A DNA stretch of 64,000 nt from Legionella beliardensis (GCF_900452395.1 NZ_UGNV01000001.1:1141501-1205500), one strand, 5' to 3'; positions 1-8,983 are shown, counted from the first letter of the stretch. Notes: generated by a model not told the origin, from the letters alone. Made by a program: numbers and translations.

Positions 1-1455
1 TTTGTCCGTTCACTTTATGAAAATCGAGGTCGACGTTTTATTGTTGATATTTGGTACCCGACCCAGGCAACAGCAACAAGTCCTTTAGCGGAATATACTT
101 ATAATCATATGATCGAAAGTGATTTGCCGCCTTTTGTGCCTTTTCCAGCAACTGTTGCTGATTGTGATAACACTAATCCACAGTTGGGTCCTATTGCTAA
201 GACGTTGCTAAACACCCCTTATGGGCCACCTAATGCACCGGAACCGCCACCTGATGCTCTTCTACCATTGCCACAATTGGTTTGTCCTGCACGTATGCAT
301 ATTAGTTTTTACTCTAGGCAAGCCGTTGAAAATGTACCCGTTGCCTCTGGGGCCTTTCCAGTGATTGTCTATTCACATGCTTATGGTGGTGATCCATTTG
401 AATTTTATAAAGTGGCAGAGCGTTTAGCAAATAATGGTTTTATTGTCGCTGCAGCCAATCATGCTGATAATTTACTTAATAATGCCATCGTAAGTTATGC
501 AGCTCCAAACATTCAAAGTCTTCAGTTTGTCTACAATAATGATACTTTTGCTACGGTCCCACCCGATAATATTGCTGATATTAATTTTCTGGTTGAGAAT
601 TTAGTCGCTAAAAATACGCAAGATTCTAGTATTCCTTCTTTTCAAAATCACATCAATGTTAATCAATTTGGTGCAGCGGGCTTTTCCTCAGGTGCTTGTA
701 ATACAGTCATTTTAGCGGGCGGATCAACTACTTTAAATATTGCCCCTAACCCGCGATTTAAAGCCATTATGCCCTATGAAGATTGTGCTGCTTTACCCAT
801 TGAGGCTCCAGCTAGTAGTAAAGCCAACATTCGTTCAATTACCTTGCCAGTGTTTACGATTTATGGTGACTCATCTTATGCACGTAATCGTGTCTTTAAT
901 TTACTCCCTAGTCAGCAAGCACCTAAGTATGAAGTCATTCTTAAAAATAGTGTGCATCAGCTAAATTCTTCTCTTTGTAGTTTTTTTGACGCCTCTTTTA
1001 GAGTGCTCGCAACCAATCCCAATTTACAACCGTTGGATACTTTTTTCCTAGGTTATTTTCTTGATAATAATGTATTTGGTTTAAGTAGTTTATTTCTTTA
1101 TTGCCCAAAATCTAATACGCCAGCTAATTATTACACGTTAACTAATATTCTTAATACCCTAGATAATTATTGGTCATCAAATAACAGTTACCTGCAAACA
1201 CGAAATTATATTTTTGGTAGTAGTGTTCCTTGGATATTTGATATACCACCTGGCAATTACCCTCAATTTTTAGATGAGGACAAGGTCTCACAATTTTTAG
1301 CCTTTTATGGCACCGCTTTTTTTAAACGTTACCTTACCAACGATGTTAGTTATGACAACTATCTAAAACCAGAATTTACTCAAAAATTTATGCCTGAGCA
1401 ACGAATGACTAAGTGTTTTGATGGTGTTTGTGAGAAATCAAACAAGAGCCGTTAA
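1..1455 (+). CDS. alpha/beta hydrolase, PAF-acetylhydrolase/dienelactone-hydrolase-like (5' end missing)
   Basis: The reading frame is open from base 1, so the gene begins before the window; the first ATG at 109 is internal. The extra N-terminal residues include FIVDIWYPTQ, a strand typical of PAF-acetylhydrolase-like enzymes. Visible hydrolase parts are the oxyanion-side YSHAYGGD, the nucleophile elbow GFSSG (bases 679-693), an acid-strand FTIYGDSS, and a late His in SVHQLN, together a plausible Ser-Asp-His triad. The family hydrolyses short acyl esters. About 480 residues are visible, within the range of bacterial members. Whether it is secreted cannot be seen because the start is missing. 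Substrate is unknown. Confidence 0.75.
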   Translation, partial: FVRSLYENRGRRFIVDIWYPTQATATSPLAEYTYNHMIESDLPPFVPFPATVADCDNTNPQLGPIAKTLLNTPYGPPNAPEPPPDALLPLPQLVCPARMHISFYSRQAVENVPVASGAFPVIVYSHAYGGDPFEFYKVAERLANNGFIVAAANHADNLLNNAIVSYAAPNIQSLQFVYNNDTFATVPPDNIADINFLVENLVAKNTQDSSIPSFQNHINVNQFGAAGFSSGACNTVILAGGSTTLNIAPNPRFKAIMPYEDCAALPIEAPASSKANIRSITLPVFTIYGDSSYARNRVFNLLPSQQAPKYEVILKNSVHQLNSSLCSFFDASFRVLATNPNLQPLDTFFLGYFLDNNVFGLSSLFLYCPKSNTPANYYTLTNILNTLDNYWSSNNSYLQTRNYIFGSSVPWIFDIPPGNYPQFLDEDKVSQFLAFYGTAFFKRYLTNDVSYDNYLKPEFTQKFMPEQRMTKCFDGVCEKSNKSR

Positions 1456-1502
1456 ATGATAACATGTAGCTAAAAGGTTTTTCAGATGAAGGATAGGGAA
1501 TA

Positions 1503-1709
1503 AAAGCCTGGAAATTACTGCGCAAGGTGATTGTAGGCACTTGGCTGTTATTGAATACAGTCTTTATATATGCGGGCACACCATTATGGACGTTTACACC
1601 ATTAACGCCTACGCAACTTACTATTACAGCCAACGATACTGCCACAATTAGCTATCAAATCACTAATCAATCTAAACATACACATACACTCGCTCTGCGT
1701 CCAATTTAG
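1503..1709 (+). pseudogene. remnant of Legionella secreted-protein family (signal peptide plus first repeat only)
   Basis: The frame encodes a hydrophobic leader (VIVGTWLLLNTVFIYAG), then PLWTFTPLTPTQLTI and a YQITNQSKHTHTL segment, and stops at 1709 in what should be the first domain. From memory this is the N-terminus of a paralogous Legionella exported family with a conserved WTFTPLTPT..V.YQVTNQS start; full members are several hundred residues. There is no ATG or clear ribosome binding site; only a GTG at 1527 could start it. Degenerate repeat DNA follows at once. I read it as a truncated, probably untranslated fragment. Confidence 0.55.
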
Positions 1710-1749
1710 GGGGCATCCAAGACACTTAATATAACTAGTTTTAGCAAAC

Positions 1750-1817
1750 ATAGTTTGGTTGAAGCAGTGCCAAACCCAGATTTCGGTCCTACCGACCTGC
1801 ACCTAGACTATGTTGGC
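1750..1817 (+). repeat. degenerate copy of dispersed repeat Q
   Basis: This stretch aligns with the better copies at 59139-59207 and 61349-61415: a TAG-TTTGGTTGAA start, a CAAACCCAG arm, then GGTCCT, CTGCACCTA and a GACTATGTT end. It lies immediately after the broken secreted-protein remnant, so repeat insertion may have accompanied the truncation. Confidence 0.5.
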
Positions 1818-1864
1818 TGTTCTTTTCTATAAGGGCTGCAAATTCTTATCAATAAATAATAAAC

Positions 1865-1887
1865 TTGTCGTATTTTTACAATATTTG
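1865..1887 (+). promoter_or_regulatory. shared upstream element, copy 1 (core TGTCGTATTTTTACAATA)
   Basis: An 18-base core is shared with sites at 3476-3498 and 8961-8983 (minus strand), with one variable base. It contains a TTGT...ACAA dyad. It ends 56 bases before the ATG of the glycosyltransferase gene at 1944. It could be an operator for an unrecognised regulator or part of a promoter. It does not match the recalled PmrA or CpxR consensus. Confidence 0.6.
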
Positions 1888-1943
1888 TTCATTAATCTTA
1901 TTCATAATATGGCTAAGTATTTTATGAAAGGGTTTTTATAATC

Positions 1944-3281
1944 ATGAAAAAATTAGGGTTTTTTGCATTACCAAAATTAAATTTAAATAGCTTAGAAAAA
2001 AAGGTAGAGAACGAGGTGCCTCGTAATGAGATTTCTGAGCAGCCGAATAAAGCAGAGATACCTAAAAATATTCATTTTGTTTGGGTAGGTGGAAAATTAC
2101 CTGAAGAGAAACTTGAAAAGATAAAAAATTGGCGAGAAATGAATCCTGAATTTGAAATCATGGTATGGACTGATACTCCTACAAAAAATGGTTATTTGCC
2201 CACATCTTCTGAAGATATAAAGTATGATTCTTTTAATTATTCTGATTATTTATCAAGCTTAGATCAGTTTGATATTGAAACTCAGAATTCACTAAAGAAA
2301 ATATTATATTCAGAAATCTATTTGCCGGAAGGAAATTATGCTGCAGTAAGTGATATTGTGCGGTTACTGGCGTTATATAAACATGGCGGATTTTATTTTG
2401 ATTTTGATGAGCAGCCCACAGACTTAAAAAAACTAATTCATTGTTTAACTGAGCCAATTTATGGCGGTGGAAATATAAAAGAGAGAGAGTCAGTGGCAAA
2501 TAATGTCTTAACTAGCAATACCATTAAAAATCAAGCTTTGTTAGGGTATATAAAGGAAATCATTCAGCGATATGGTGAGAACCCATGCGCTGAACTAAAA
2601 GAAAGATTTTTATTACATCCTCTGTGTAATGAAGAATCCATTAAAAATATCTATAACAAGTATAAAGATTTATTTAAGAAAGACCTTATTGATAAGGGAA
2701 AGAACGAATTAGATGCAATGAAAATGTGTAATAACTTACTTGAATCTTCTGAAAATTTTAAAGAATTTGAAGCATTTTTAATTAAATATCATCCTTATCT
2801 TTATGAGAATTTTTCACGTCGAATTGTAGATCAAGAAACTGGGCCAGGTGTTATGAAAAAAGCGCTTGGGGACGTTAAAAAACTATACTCAATGCTGCCT
2901 GAAGGTGATTTAGAGAATTTTCAAATGGGCGCAGAGCATAGTTGGTGGAAGCTTCCCCCAAAACAACGAGATGCATGGTTGCAGTGCGTTCATCTTCATC
3001 GTTTCATTCCAGTTGGAGAGCTGAGTTCCATTTCTGACCGTGTTATTGAGAATTACATGGCGAAAACGACAGGTGATGAATTAAATAATAATGGTATTCC
3101 TCTTGATTGGAGAAACCAAGATTTATCGAATAGCTTATCTATTAAGCCAGAAATGATAACGTTTCATTTAGAAAGGTTCCAAGAGGAATATCAATCTTGT
3201 CAAATTCTTAAAAAGGACGAGGTGAGACAAGAGGTAGAAGAAGACGAAGCTTCGGTGCAGTACTGTCAACTTAGGTGCTAA
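1944..3281 (+). CDS. DXD glycosyltransferase (TcdA/TcdB-like fold), candidate Dot/Icm effector
   Basis: Residues 40-160 carry the hallmarks of the large-clostridial-toxin / Gly_transf_sug fold: IPKNIHFVWVGG (40-50), the SDIVR helix with conserved Asp and Arg (136-140), and GGFYFDFD with a DXD metal/UDP-sugar site at D153-D155. A late EHSWW resembles the Trp that stacks on the UDP-sugar. The family transfers a hexose from a nucleotide sugar to host protein residues. The C-terminus is acidic (EVEEDEASVQ), as in E-block secretion signals. 445 residues, no signal peptide or membrane segment. The ATG at 1944 fits the protein start, though the ribosome site (AAAGGG, 1927-1932) is somewhat distant. 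The upstream shared element is at 1865. Acceptor and sugar are unknown. Confidence 0.75.
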   Translation: MKKLGFFALPKLNLNSLEKKVENEVPRNEISEQPNKAEIPKNIHFVWVGGKLPEEKLEKIKNWREMNPEFEIMVWTDTPTKNGYLPTSSEDIKYDSFNYSDYLSSLDQFDIETQNSLKKILYSEIYLPEGNYAAVSDIVRLLALYKHGGFYFDFDEQPTDLKKLIHCLTEPIYGGGNIKERESVANNVLTSNTIKNQALLGYIKEIIQRYGENPCAELKERFLLHPLCNEESIKNIYNKYKDLFKKDLIDKGKNELDAMKMCNNLLESSENFKEFEAFLIKYHPYLYENFSRRIVDQETGPGVMKKALGDVKKLYSMLPEGDLENFQMGAEHSWWKLPPKQRDAWLQCVHLHRFIPVGELSSISDRVIENYMAKTTGDELNNNGIPLDWRNQDLSNSLSIKPEMITFHLERFQEEYQSCQILKKDEVRQEVEEDEASVQYCQLRC

Positions 3282-3385
3282 TCTAGGCGTTAGTTTTATT
3301 AGCTGGCAGAACCTGCTTGTAGCAGCTGCCTCTTGGTTACATAAGATGTTAATAGTTACCATAACTTAAGCGCCACATCGCTGGA

Positions 3386-3417
3386 TACTGCGGCCAAGCC
3401 GCGGTAATTCGTTTTTT
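3386..3417 (+). terminator. repeat-P-derived hairpin with T-tract after the glycosyltransferase gene
   Basis: TACTGCGGC-CAA-GCCGCGGTA forms a nine-pair stem with one mismatch. It is followed after ATTCG by a run of T residues, so it can act as a rho-independent terminator for the gene ending at 3281. The stem is the palindromic core of the dispersed P repeat seen elsewhere in the window. Confidence 0.55.
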
Positions 3418-3475
3418 TCTTTGGTTTCTTACTATTCTATTGAATTACCTCAGTTTGACACATTATCCAATCTGA

Positions 3476-3498
3476 TTGTCGTGTTTTTACAATACATG
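3476..3498 (+). promoter_or_regulatory. shared upstream element, copy 2 (core TGTCGTGTTTTTACAATA)
   Basis: Same core as at 1865 with A to G at one position; here the flanks make a cleaner dyad, ATTGT-N9-ACAAT. It ends 39 bases before the ATG at 3538 and 51 before the alternative ATG at 3550. A TATAAT lies at 3503-3508 just downstream. Confidence 0.6.
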
Positions 3499-3537
3499 AA
3501 CATATAATATGTTATAATTGATTAAATTTAAATCAAA

Positions 3538-4257
3538 ATGGTTGGTAATATGGCTTGGCAATCACATTATTTTAAACGAGATATAAGTGAAGTACGTGCC
3601 GTGGGTGAGTTTAAAGAAGCCTTTAAACAAGTCACGCAGGAAATGGTAGAAGACGTGAGATGGACGCAAGAAGAAAAAGAGGTTATGCAATTAATCTCTG
3701 AAAATAATGATCCTAGAGCAATTCATCGGCAAATTCAGTTGGATAATGAATCAAATAAAAAAATAGCCGATGTGTACTTTATGGTTTTGCTTAATTCGCT
3801 TATTCGCAGCAAAATACAGGTGCCCTTTAAATTACCTGAAAAAGAAATTAGTTCTTGGCCTAACGATTACCCAATAGAGCAATTTGCCAAGGATATTCTT
3901 AAGCATAAAAAAAGTTTGAGCTCTTCGCCTGTTGGCAATGAGATTATGAAAGCTGCTTCTGACTACGCTGTACTCTATGAAAGCACGGTAGGTAAAACAG
4001 CTCATCAGACTACAGACCGCTCAGAAAAGGCGAGTTCTAAATTGAGCAAATCTTCGGCTAGTTCAACATTCGACAACGTTAGTAATACCTTAGGATTTTT
4101 GTATGGATTATCAGATGGCTTATTGTCGACTCTTTCTAATCCATATCCTAGTACAACTACCATGATGAGCGAATCAGCAAGGGTAGGGTATGCTGCAGGA
4201 ATTTTCGCTAAAGCTGTATTTGAGCTTGGTAGTCTCGCTATCCACCTTATGAAGTAA
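3538..4257 (+). CDS. unknown protein, candidate effector
   Basis: I do not recognise this 239-residue protein. The N-terminal 130 residues are charged and probably helical; residues about 165-185 are Ser/Lys-rich and low complexity; the last 60 residues are weakly hydrophobic (TLGFLYGLSDGLLSTL and a final AAGIFAKAVFELGSLAIHLM helix), suggesting membrane association of the C-terminus. There is no signal peptide. The start is uncertain: ATG 3538 or ATG 3550, neither with a strong ribosome site; 3550 gives spacing from the shared upstream element similar to the other two genes. That shared element is the main reason to group it with the effector candidates. Confidence 0.45.
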   Translation: MVGNMAWQSHYFKRDISEVRAVGEFKEAFKQVTQEMVEDVRWTQEEKEVMQLISENNDPRAIHRQIQLDNESNKKIADVYFMVLLNSLIRSKIQVPFKLPEKEISSWPNDYPIEQFAKDILKHKKSLSSSPVGNEIMKAASDYAVLYESTVGKTAHQTTDRSEKASSKLSKSSASSTFDNVSNTLGFLYGLSDGLLSTLSNPYPSTTTMMSESARVGYAAGIFAKAVFELGSLAIHLMK

Positions 4258-4367
4258 TATTGACATGCTCTTTTAGTCCATTACAGAGAGTCGTTAATGA
4301 AAAAGAGCTAATACTCATTAGTTTTTAACGTTGAGATAGGCCATAAATTAAACTAAAATAATTATAT

Positions 4368-5261
4368 ATGCACAGATTCGGTGTGATTTTTATGGTAGTT
4401 CATCGTATGGATTTACATCCTCTTTTGGTTCCATATATCAGTAGCATAGACATATTTCACTCAGTCTCACCGTTTCCGTTCTACTTATATCCGAGTTTAT
4501 TAACTACCATTAGTTTTCAATATGAGGGTGAACCTGTTGTGGTTAGCAAAGAAAATAAAAGCGAAAAAATTAAAAACTGTAGTGTCTTTGGATTAATAAC
4601 AAAACCTTGTAAATATCAAGTGCTTAAGCCATTAAAAACAGTCATAGTAAGAATGTATCCTTGGGCAATTCCCAAATTTTTTAAAGAATCAGCACATGTA
4701 CTCTCTAATCAATTTATTGGTCTAGATGATATGGTAGGCAGCCAAAAAATTGGTATTTTAGAGGAGCAAATTCAAAAAGATACGTCGCCTTTCGCAATTA
4801 TGACTCTTATTCAGAAATTTTTTATTGAATTATGTTTAAATAATGAGAATACTGAATTTGAGCGTATTATAAAGATTGTGAGTGAAATTGCTCAAAGTCC
4901 ATGCGGAACTATTCAAGACATTGGCAAAAAATATGCATTTAGCCAGCGAAGTATAGAGCGCAAGTTTCTAGGGATAATAGGATTAAGTCCTAAAAAATTT
5001 ATGCTTTCCGCTCGTTTTCAACAAACGCTTAAGAGTTTAAAGAGGGGGGCCAGTTGGTCATCAATTGCGAGTGATTTTAATTTTTATGACCAATCCCATT
5101 TCATTAAAGAATTTCAGGCATTTACTGGTACTACTCCTCAGCAGTTTCTATTAATAAACTTTCCTGTAAAAAATCCCTATGAATGTATTTCTTTTTATCA
5201 ACAACAAAATGATACTGAAGGGACTCTCAATTTAATGATGTCCAGGCCATCTCAAGCATAG
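4368..5261 (+). CDS. AraC-family transcriptional regulator
   Basis: The C-terminal third (about 180-275) is an AraC double helix-turn-helix: IQDIGKKYAFSQRSIERKF as the first HTH and WSSIASDFNFYDQSHFIKEF followed by GTTPQQF as the second. The N-terminal half looks like the ligand-sensing domain of the DUF6597 type (HPLLVPYISSIDIFHS). The domain appears to start near the ATG at 4407 or 4392; the first eight residues from 4368 may not be translated. It stands alone, with no operon partner, so its target is not evident. Confidence 0.75.
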   Translation: MHRFGVIFMVVHRMDLHPLLVPYISSIDIFHSVSPFPFYLYPSLLTTISFQYEGEPVVVSKENKSEKIKNCSVFGLITKPCKYQVLKPLKTVIVRMYPWAIPKFFKESAHVLSNQFIGLDDMVGSQKIGILEEQIQKDTSPFAIMTLIQKFFIELCLNNENTEFERIIKIVSEIAQSPCGTIQDIGKKYAFSQRSIERKFLGIIGLSPKKFMLSARFQQTLKSLKRGASWSSIASDFNFYDQSHFIKEFQAFTGTTPQQFLLINFPVKNPYECISFYQQQNDTEGTLNLMMSRPSQA

Positions 5262-5479
5262 ATTGGGTCGCGGCCCAACATGTAAATGCCTCTTATTTCT
5301 CAATATCTTTGCGTTACACTAATAAATTAATGGGTTTTCAAATAGCGTAAAATACTCTATCTTAGAAAATGAATAATCTCCTAATTTTTGTCAGGTTTTA
5401 GTCTTGCAAAATTGACTCTCAAATATTTTTGGGCATATGGTAGGTAGATTGCTTTGAAACAACCTTGCTGAAATAAATA

Positions 5480-5510
5480 AACCTGGATTACGCTGCGCTG
5501 CATTAAGGTT
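5480..5510 (+). repeat. hairpin repeat with conserved GATTACGCTGYGCTGYA loop, copy 1
   Basis: Arms AACCT and AGGTT enclose GGATTACGCTGCGCTGCATTA. The loop closely matches that of the hairpin at 45361-45395, but the stem sequence differs while still pairing. It lies in the 285-base gap 5262-5546, which otherwise shows only a short GC-rich palindrome (TTGGG..CCCAA at 5263-5278). Confidence 0.5.
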
Positions 5511-5546
5511 AATTAGATATTACATCAATGGAGCCTAAGGGACTTA

Positions 5547-5921
5547 ATGACTATAGATAACTTTCATCATATATTATTTCTTGTACAAAAAGGCATTTCG
5601 CTATGCGGTGTCCTGGTTATTTTAATAGGTGTACTAATCGCATTAGGACGCTACATTCATTATGTATTTTCCTCCTTTGTTAATAATAATGAATCGGCAT
5701 TCAGTATTAATCACATTAGGTTAAGTCTAGGTCGTATATTGACGCTTGGTTTAGAATTTATTGTTGCAGCAGATCTTATAAGTACTACCACAGCACCTGA
5801 TTACTACACAATAGGAATTGTTGCTATTATTGTATTAATTAGAACTGTTCTAAGCTATACCCTAAATCGAGAAATAAATTCTATAAGCGAGAAAGAAGCA
5901 AGTTTAGATAAGCAAGGGTAG
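5547..5921 (+). CDS. DUF1622 family membrane protein
   Basis: A 124-residue inner-membrane protein with three hydrophobic segments (about 10-35, 65-85, 88-108). The LSLGRILTLGLEFIVAADLI segment followed by a short polar turn and IGIVAIIVLIRTVLSYTLNREI is the DUF1622 signature; family length is about 120 residues. Function of the family is unknown. AAGGGA precedes the ATG at 5547. It is monocistronic and followed by a hairpin repeat at 5985. Confidence 0.75.
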   Translation: MTIDNFHHILFLVQKGISLCGVLVILIGVLIALGRYIHYVFSSFVNNNESAFSINHIRLSLGRILTLGLEFIVAADLISTTTAPDYYTIGIVAIIVLIRTVLSYTLNREINSISEKEASLDKQG

Positions 5922-5984
5922 CCTGATTTCCCTTTGTTTCGCCTAAGCTACTTACTGCAATAATCAGATACGACCATCGCCTGG

Positions 5985-6007
5985 ATACCGTGGTCAAGCC
6001 ACGGTAT
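5985..6007 (+). repeat. dispersed palindromic repeat P, core copy
   Basis: ATACCGTGG-TCAAG-CCACGGTAT is a perfect nine-base-pair hairpin with TTTCG on its right side. Other versions lie at 3386, 59085, 61416-61466 and 61493-61515, and a decayed one at 36750. It sits between the convergent DUF1622 and diguanylate cyclase genes and could act as a bidirectional terminator, though no T-tract follows directly. Confidence 0.6.
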
Positions 6008-6068
6008 TTCGATAGCGTAGAAAGAAGCCAAAGAGAAGCATAAAAACAATCGTTTATGATTCTGCACG

Positions 6069-7151
6069 CTATTTTTGTGTGGCTTTGATTCGCAATTTAT
6101 CTTTGTACATACGTTGGTCAGCGATGGATAATAATTTCTTCATTTGTTTGCTATCTTCAGGATAGCGCGCCATGCCAATAGCAATGTTAAGTTGGATATC
6201 CTGTTTAATACTACGATAGGGGTAGCTAAAAATATCCCTAATGCGTTCCATAATCTTATAGGGTATCTCTTCTTTATTGCTATTTGAAACAATGCCAATA
6301 AACTCATCACCACCTAAGCGGGCTATAAAATCTTCATCACGAAAGCAATGGCTTAAACGTTTGCTAGTTTCCACTAATACTTGATCCCCTATTTCATGGC
6401 CATAAGTATCATTGATATCTTTAAAACCATTTAAGTCCATGTATAGTATGGTTAAATTATTCTCACTGCGTATTCTTTTTCCTAACTCTTCATAAAAATA
6501 CTTGCGGTTAGGTAATTTGCTTAATGGATCATGTAAAGACATATGAAGCAGCTTTTCTCTATCATTTTCTAGCACTCTTTTTTGCTGCAAATTTTGCTGT
6601 TCAAAAGCATGAATCTCTAGGAGGAACGCCGTGAGCACCGATAAGATTAATATCATGGCAAATATAAAATTCATCACCTGAACATACCACATCATTGATT
6701 CTGGCGGGTAGAAAATAGCCTCATGTGGCAGCACTACAAAGGCGATTACGGCTAGAATGCTTATCCCTCCATAAATTATCAGGCCTAGAAATCCAGTTAA
6801 CGTCGCAGCAATAATGGGTATCAAATAAAACCAAACAAATAAAGACGTATTAATACCACCTGAAATATAGTTAACGCTTATAATCGTCAATAAAATCAAA
6901 ATAGTTAGAAAGTGGCTAGAAAAACGAGCGCAATGATATATTTTTAGAATAATCAAATTGCTTATAGATAACACCATGCCTACCGATAAAATGACAATAG
7001 TTAGCCAATGATGCATTGAGGGCAGTAATAGCATCAGCATGACGAATAGAATAGTTTCTATACCAATTACAAATGTCATTCGACATTGACGCCCAAACTG
7101 TGGGCCATTGATAATTTCTTCCAATTGACTGGGCATTTTCCCCTTGGTCAT
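6069..7151 (-). CDS. membrane-bound diguanylate cyclase (GGDEF)
   Basis: The N-terminal 190 residues hold about six transmembrane helices; the C-terminal 160 form a GGDEF domain (HDPLSKLPNRKYF start, motif GGDEF at 280-284). The active site is intact, so it should make cyclic di-GMP from two GTP. The product-inhibition I-site RxxD is present five residues upstream (RDED, 271-274). There is no periplasmic sensor domain, so the membrane helices themselves or an unseen ligand must sense the signal. In Legionella such enzymes influence intracellular growth and secretion; the target here is unknown. Confidence 0.88.
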   Translation of the reverse strand: MTKGKMPSQLEEIINGPQFGRQCRMTFVIGIETILFVMLMLLLPSMHHWLTIVILSVGMVLSISNLIILKIYHCARFSSHFLTILILLTIISVNYISGGINTSLFVWFYLIPIIAATLTGFLGLIIYGGISILAVIAFVVLPHEAIFYPPESMMWYVQVMNFIFAMILILSVLTAFLLEIHAFEQQNLQQKRVLENDREKLLHMSLHDPLSKLPNRKYFYEELGKRIRSENNLTILYMDLNGFKDINDTYGHEIGDQVLVETSKRLSHCFRDEDFIARLGGDEFIGIVSNSNKEEIPYKIMERIRDIFSYPYRSIKQDIQLNIAIGMARYPEDSKQMKKLLSIADQRMYKDKLRIKATQK

Positions 7152-7428
7152 TTAAAAAATAATTTATGGTAATTATTTGTACAAAATATAGATTATTAAG
7201 GAGATGAAAGCAAACGTAGACTGGATAAAAGAAGTAAATTGGCGTGTCGCTACGGTGGCCTATATCAAGGCTCTTCACTCATTTAATTTGAATTACTGAA
7301 TTAAATTTATTAATTTTAAAAGCTTTGTATTATTAAGCTGTCTTAAAATAACTATAAAGTAGTTGCCATTTATCTCATAGGGTTATTCCAAAATGATAAA
7401 TCAAAGGAATAATCATGACTGGAATAAC

Positions 7429-8910
7429 TTATTTTGGGCATCCTAGAGAAGGTGCGGTTTCTTCCATTTGCTGCCGACGTAATTCATTATAAGTTTTTTG
7501 AACGACATAATAATAGTCTCCAAAATCTTTTTTGTTTAGTTCCTCTAATTTTACATCTAACGATTTGAATACAGTTTTTAGGTAATTATAATCCTCATTT
7601 ACATAAGCAATTACTGTGGAATTGGTAATGAATTCTTTGCGATTTATGGGCATCTGGTTATTATTGTTCAATAGTTCTCTTGTTTGGCTGTCTCCTTTGC
7701 GCAACTGCAATTCCTCAATTAGTTTGCTCATTATTTCAAATAAAGCGATGTTTTTTTCTGCAGAATTTTCCATAGCGTATTCTTTACTAATTAATCGAAT
7801 TAAATCGCCTTCTTCATCAAAAAAATGATGAGTTTCTATATACGTTGTTAAAGAATCAATAAGGGTTTTACAAGTGTTACTCTCTTGTAATCTTTCTAAA
7901 CATCCTTTTAAAAAGAGCTGTAGAGGACAAAAAGGCGCGACTGGCCTAAAAGTATTTGTGTCATCAAAGAGACTTAACACGGATAAACTAAAGCTATCAT
8001 CTGAAAGATTGTCTGGGTCTTTTACAATATGCACTGGAGCATAGTCATTATCGATAAATACAGCATGTTTGCCACGAATTTTATCAAGCTGAGGAATAAT
8101 GGATGCGGAGAGTACAAAATGAATATCTACTATTTCTTGATTATCCCGAGGAACAAACAAGTTTAAACCGTGCTCACGGCAAATTTGTAAGAGTGCACGT
8201 GTATTTGTATTAGACAGTTTAAAAAAAGAATTTTTTCCACGGCCTTTCCCTGGTTGAAAAACCGTATTTGGAGTAGGCGCTAAGTTCTCAAGAATAAAGC
8301 CACCGCGACTGTAATCAAATGTGGTATGACGATTTACTTCCATATAGGGTGCTTTTTTTCCAATCGGTTGGACAACCAATTGTTTCTCATCCCGGCTTAC
8401 ATAGTACGCAGAATTTTTAACCGAGTTAAATGGACCTTTAATATTATCTACTTCCTTTAAATTTGCTGTAAAGTGTTTATTTTTAATATTATCAAAGACA
8501 TCTCTGTGGCTTAAAGGCTCTAAATCATCTACCCATGCGAGTTCCCGATAATAGTTTTTTACTTTAGCAATATTATTAAATTCCCGTTCTTTTTTGATTA
8601 AAGTAGGACCCACTAGAATAGAGAGATTGGGGTTCGCTGCAACTAATTTTTTTATCTCATCTAGTAAATATTTTTTGTCATTATTGGTAATGTATTTTGC
8701 GTCCTTTGCATCCGTAATACCATATTCCCGCCATGTAATTAAAATATTAGCATTAGAGTTAATAGCTTGTGCTTTTTCATAGGCGGTAATAATTTTATTA
8801 ACTAGTAATTGGATTTTTTCCTGCGCGCTCTTGTGACGTTTATAAGAAATAAATGCAGGGTCTTTATGGCCTATATCTATAGCAATAACATGTAACTTCT
8901 TATCTTTCAT
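7429..8910 (-). CDS. carbon-nitrogen hydrolase (nitrilase)-like protein, candidate effector
   Basis: The first 290 residues show the order of a nitrilase-superfamily fold: a strand ending ILITWREYG (Glu62 as general base), NSAYYV...PIGKKAPY (Lys185 or Lys186), and ALLQICREHGLNLF (Cys244 nucleophile) before VDIHFVLSASIIP. This gives a plausible Glu-Lys-Cys triad. The remaining 200 residues are a helical extension not found in usual amidases, which end near 280-300. Such enzymes cleave amide or nitrile C-N bonds. There is no signal peptide. The shared upstream element lies 50 bases before the ATG. The overall match is weak, so an inactive or diverged member is possible. Confidence 0.55.
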   Translation of the reverse strand: MKDKKLHVIAIDIGHKDPAFISYKRHKSAQEKIQLLVNKIITAYEKAQAINSNANILITWREYGITDAKDAKYITNNDKKYLLDEIKKLVAANPNLSILVGPTLIKKEREFNNIAKVKNYYRELAWVDDLEPLSHRDVFDNIKNKHFTANLKEVDNIKGPFNSVKNSAYYVSRDEKQLVVQPIGKKAPYMEVNRHTTFDYSRGGFILENLAPTPNTVFQPGKGRGKNSFFKLSNTNTRALLQICREHGLNLFVPRDNQEIVDIHFVLSASIIPQLDKIRGKHAVFIDNDYAPVHIVKDPDNLSDDSFSLSVLSLFDDTNTFRPVAPFCPLQLFLKGCLERLQESNTCKTLIDSLTTYIETHHFFDEEGDLIRLISKEYAMENSAEKNIALFEIMSKLIEELQLRKGDSQTRELLNNNNQMPINRKEFITNSTVIAYVNEDYNYLKTVFKSLDVKLEELNKKDFGDYYYVVQKTYNELRRQQMEETAPSLGCPK

Positions 8911-8960
8911 TTTACAACTCGATGAACTGTTTAAGAGCTATTTTAAGTAAATTAAATATA

Positions 8961-8983
8961 CAAATATTGTAAAAATACGACAT
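8961..8983 (-). promoter_or_regulatory. shared upstream element, copy 3 (core TGTCGTATTTTTACAATA on minus strand)
   Basis: Identical 18-base core to the site at 1865, read on the minus strand, and 50 bases before the start codon at 8910. It extends the match with TTTG on the 3' side. TATAAT on the same strand lies just upstream of it rather than downstream, so its relation to the promoter is not the same as at 3476. Confidence 0.6.

Noticed and set aside
1891-1911. PmrA box upstream of the glycosyltransferase
   Set aside because: ATTAATCTT and CATAATATG resemble half-sites but are spaced by three bases rather than two and match poorly.
2233-2499. 88-codon minus-strand ORF within the glycosyltransferase
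   Set aside because: It is antisense to the conserved DXD region and has no family features.
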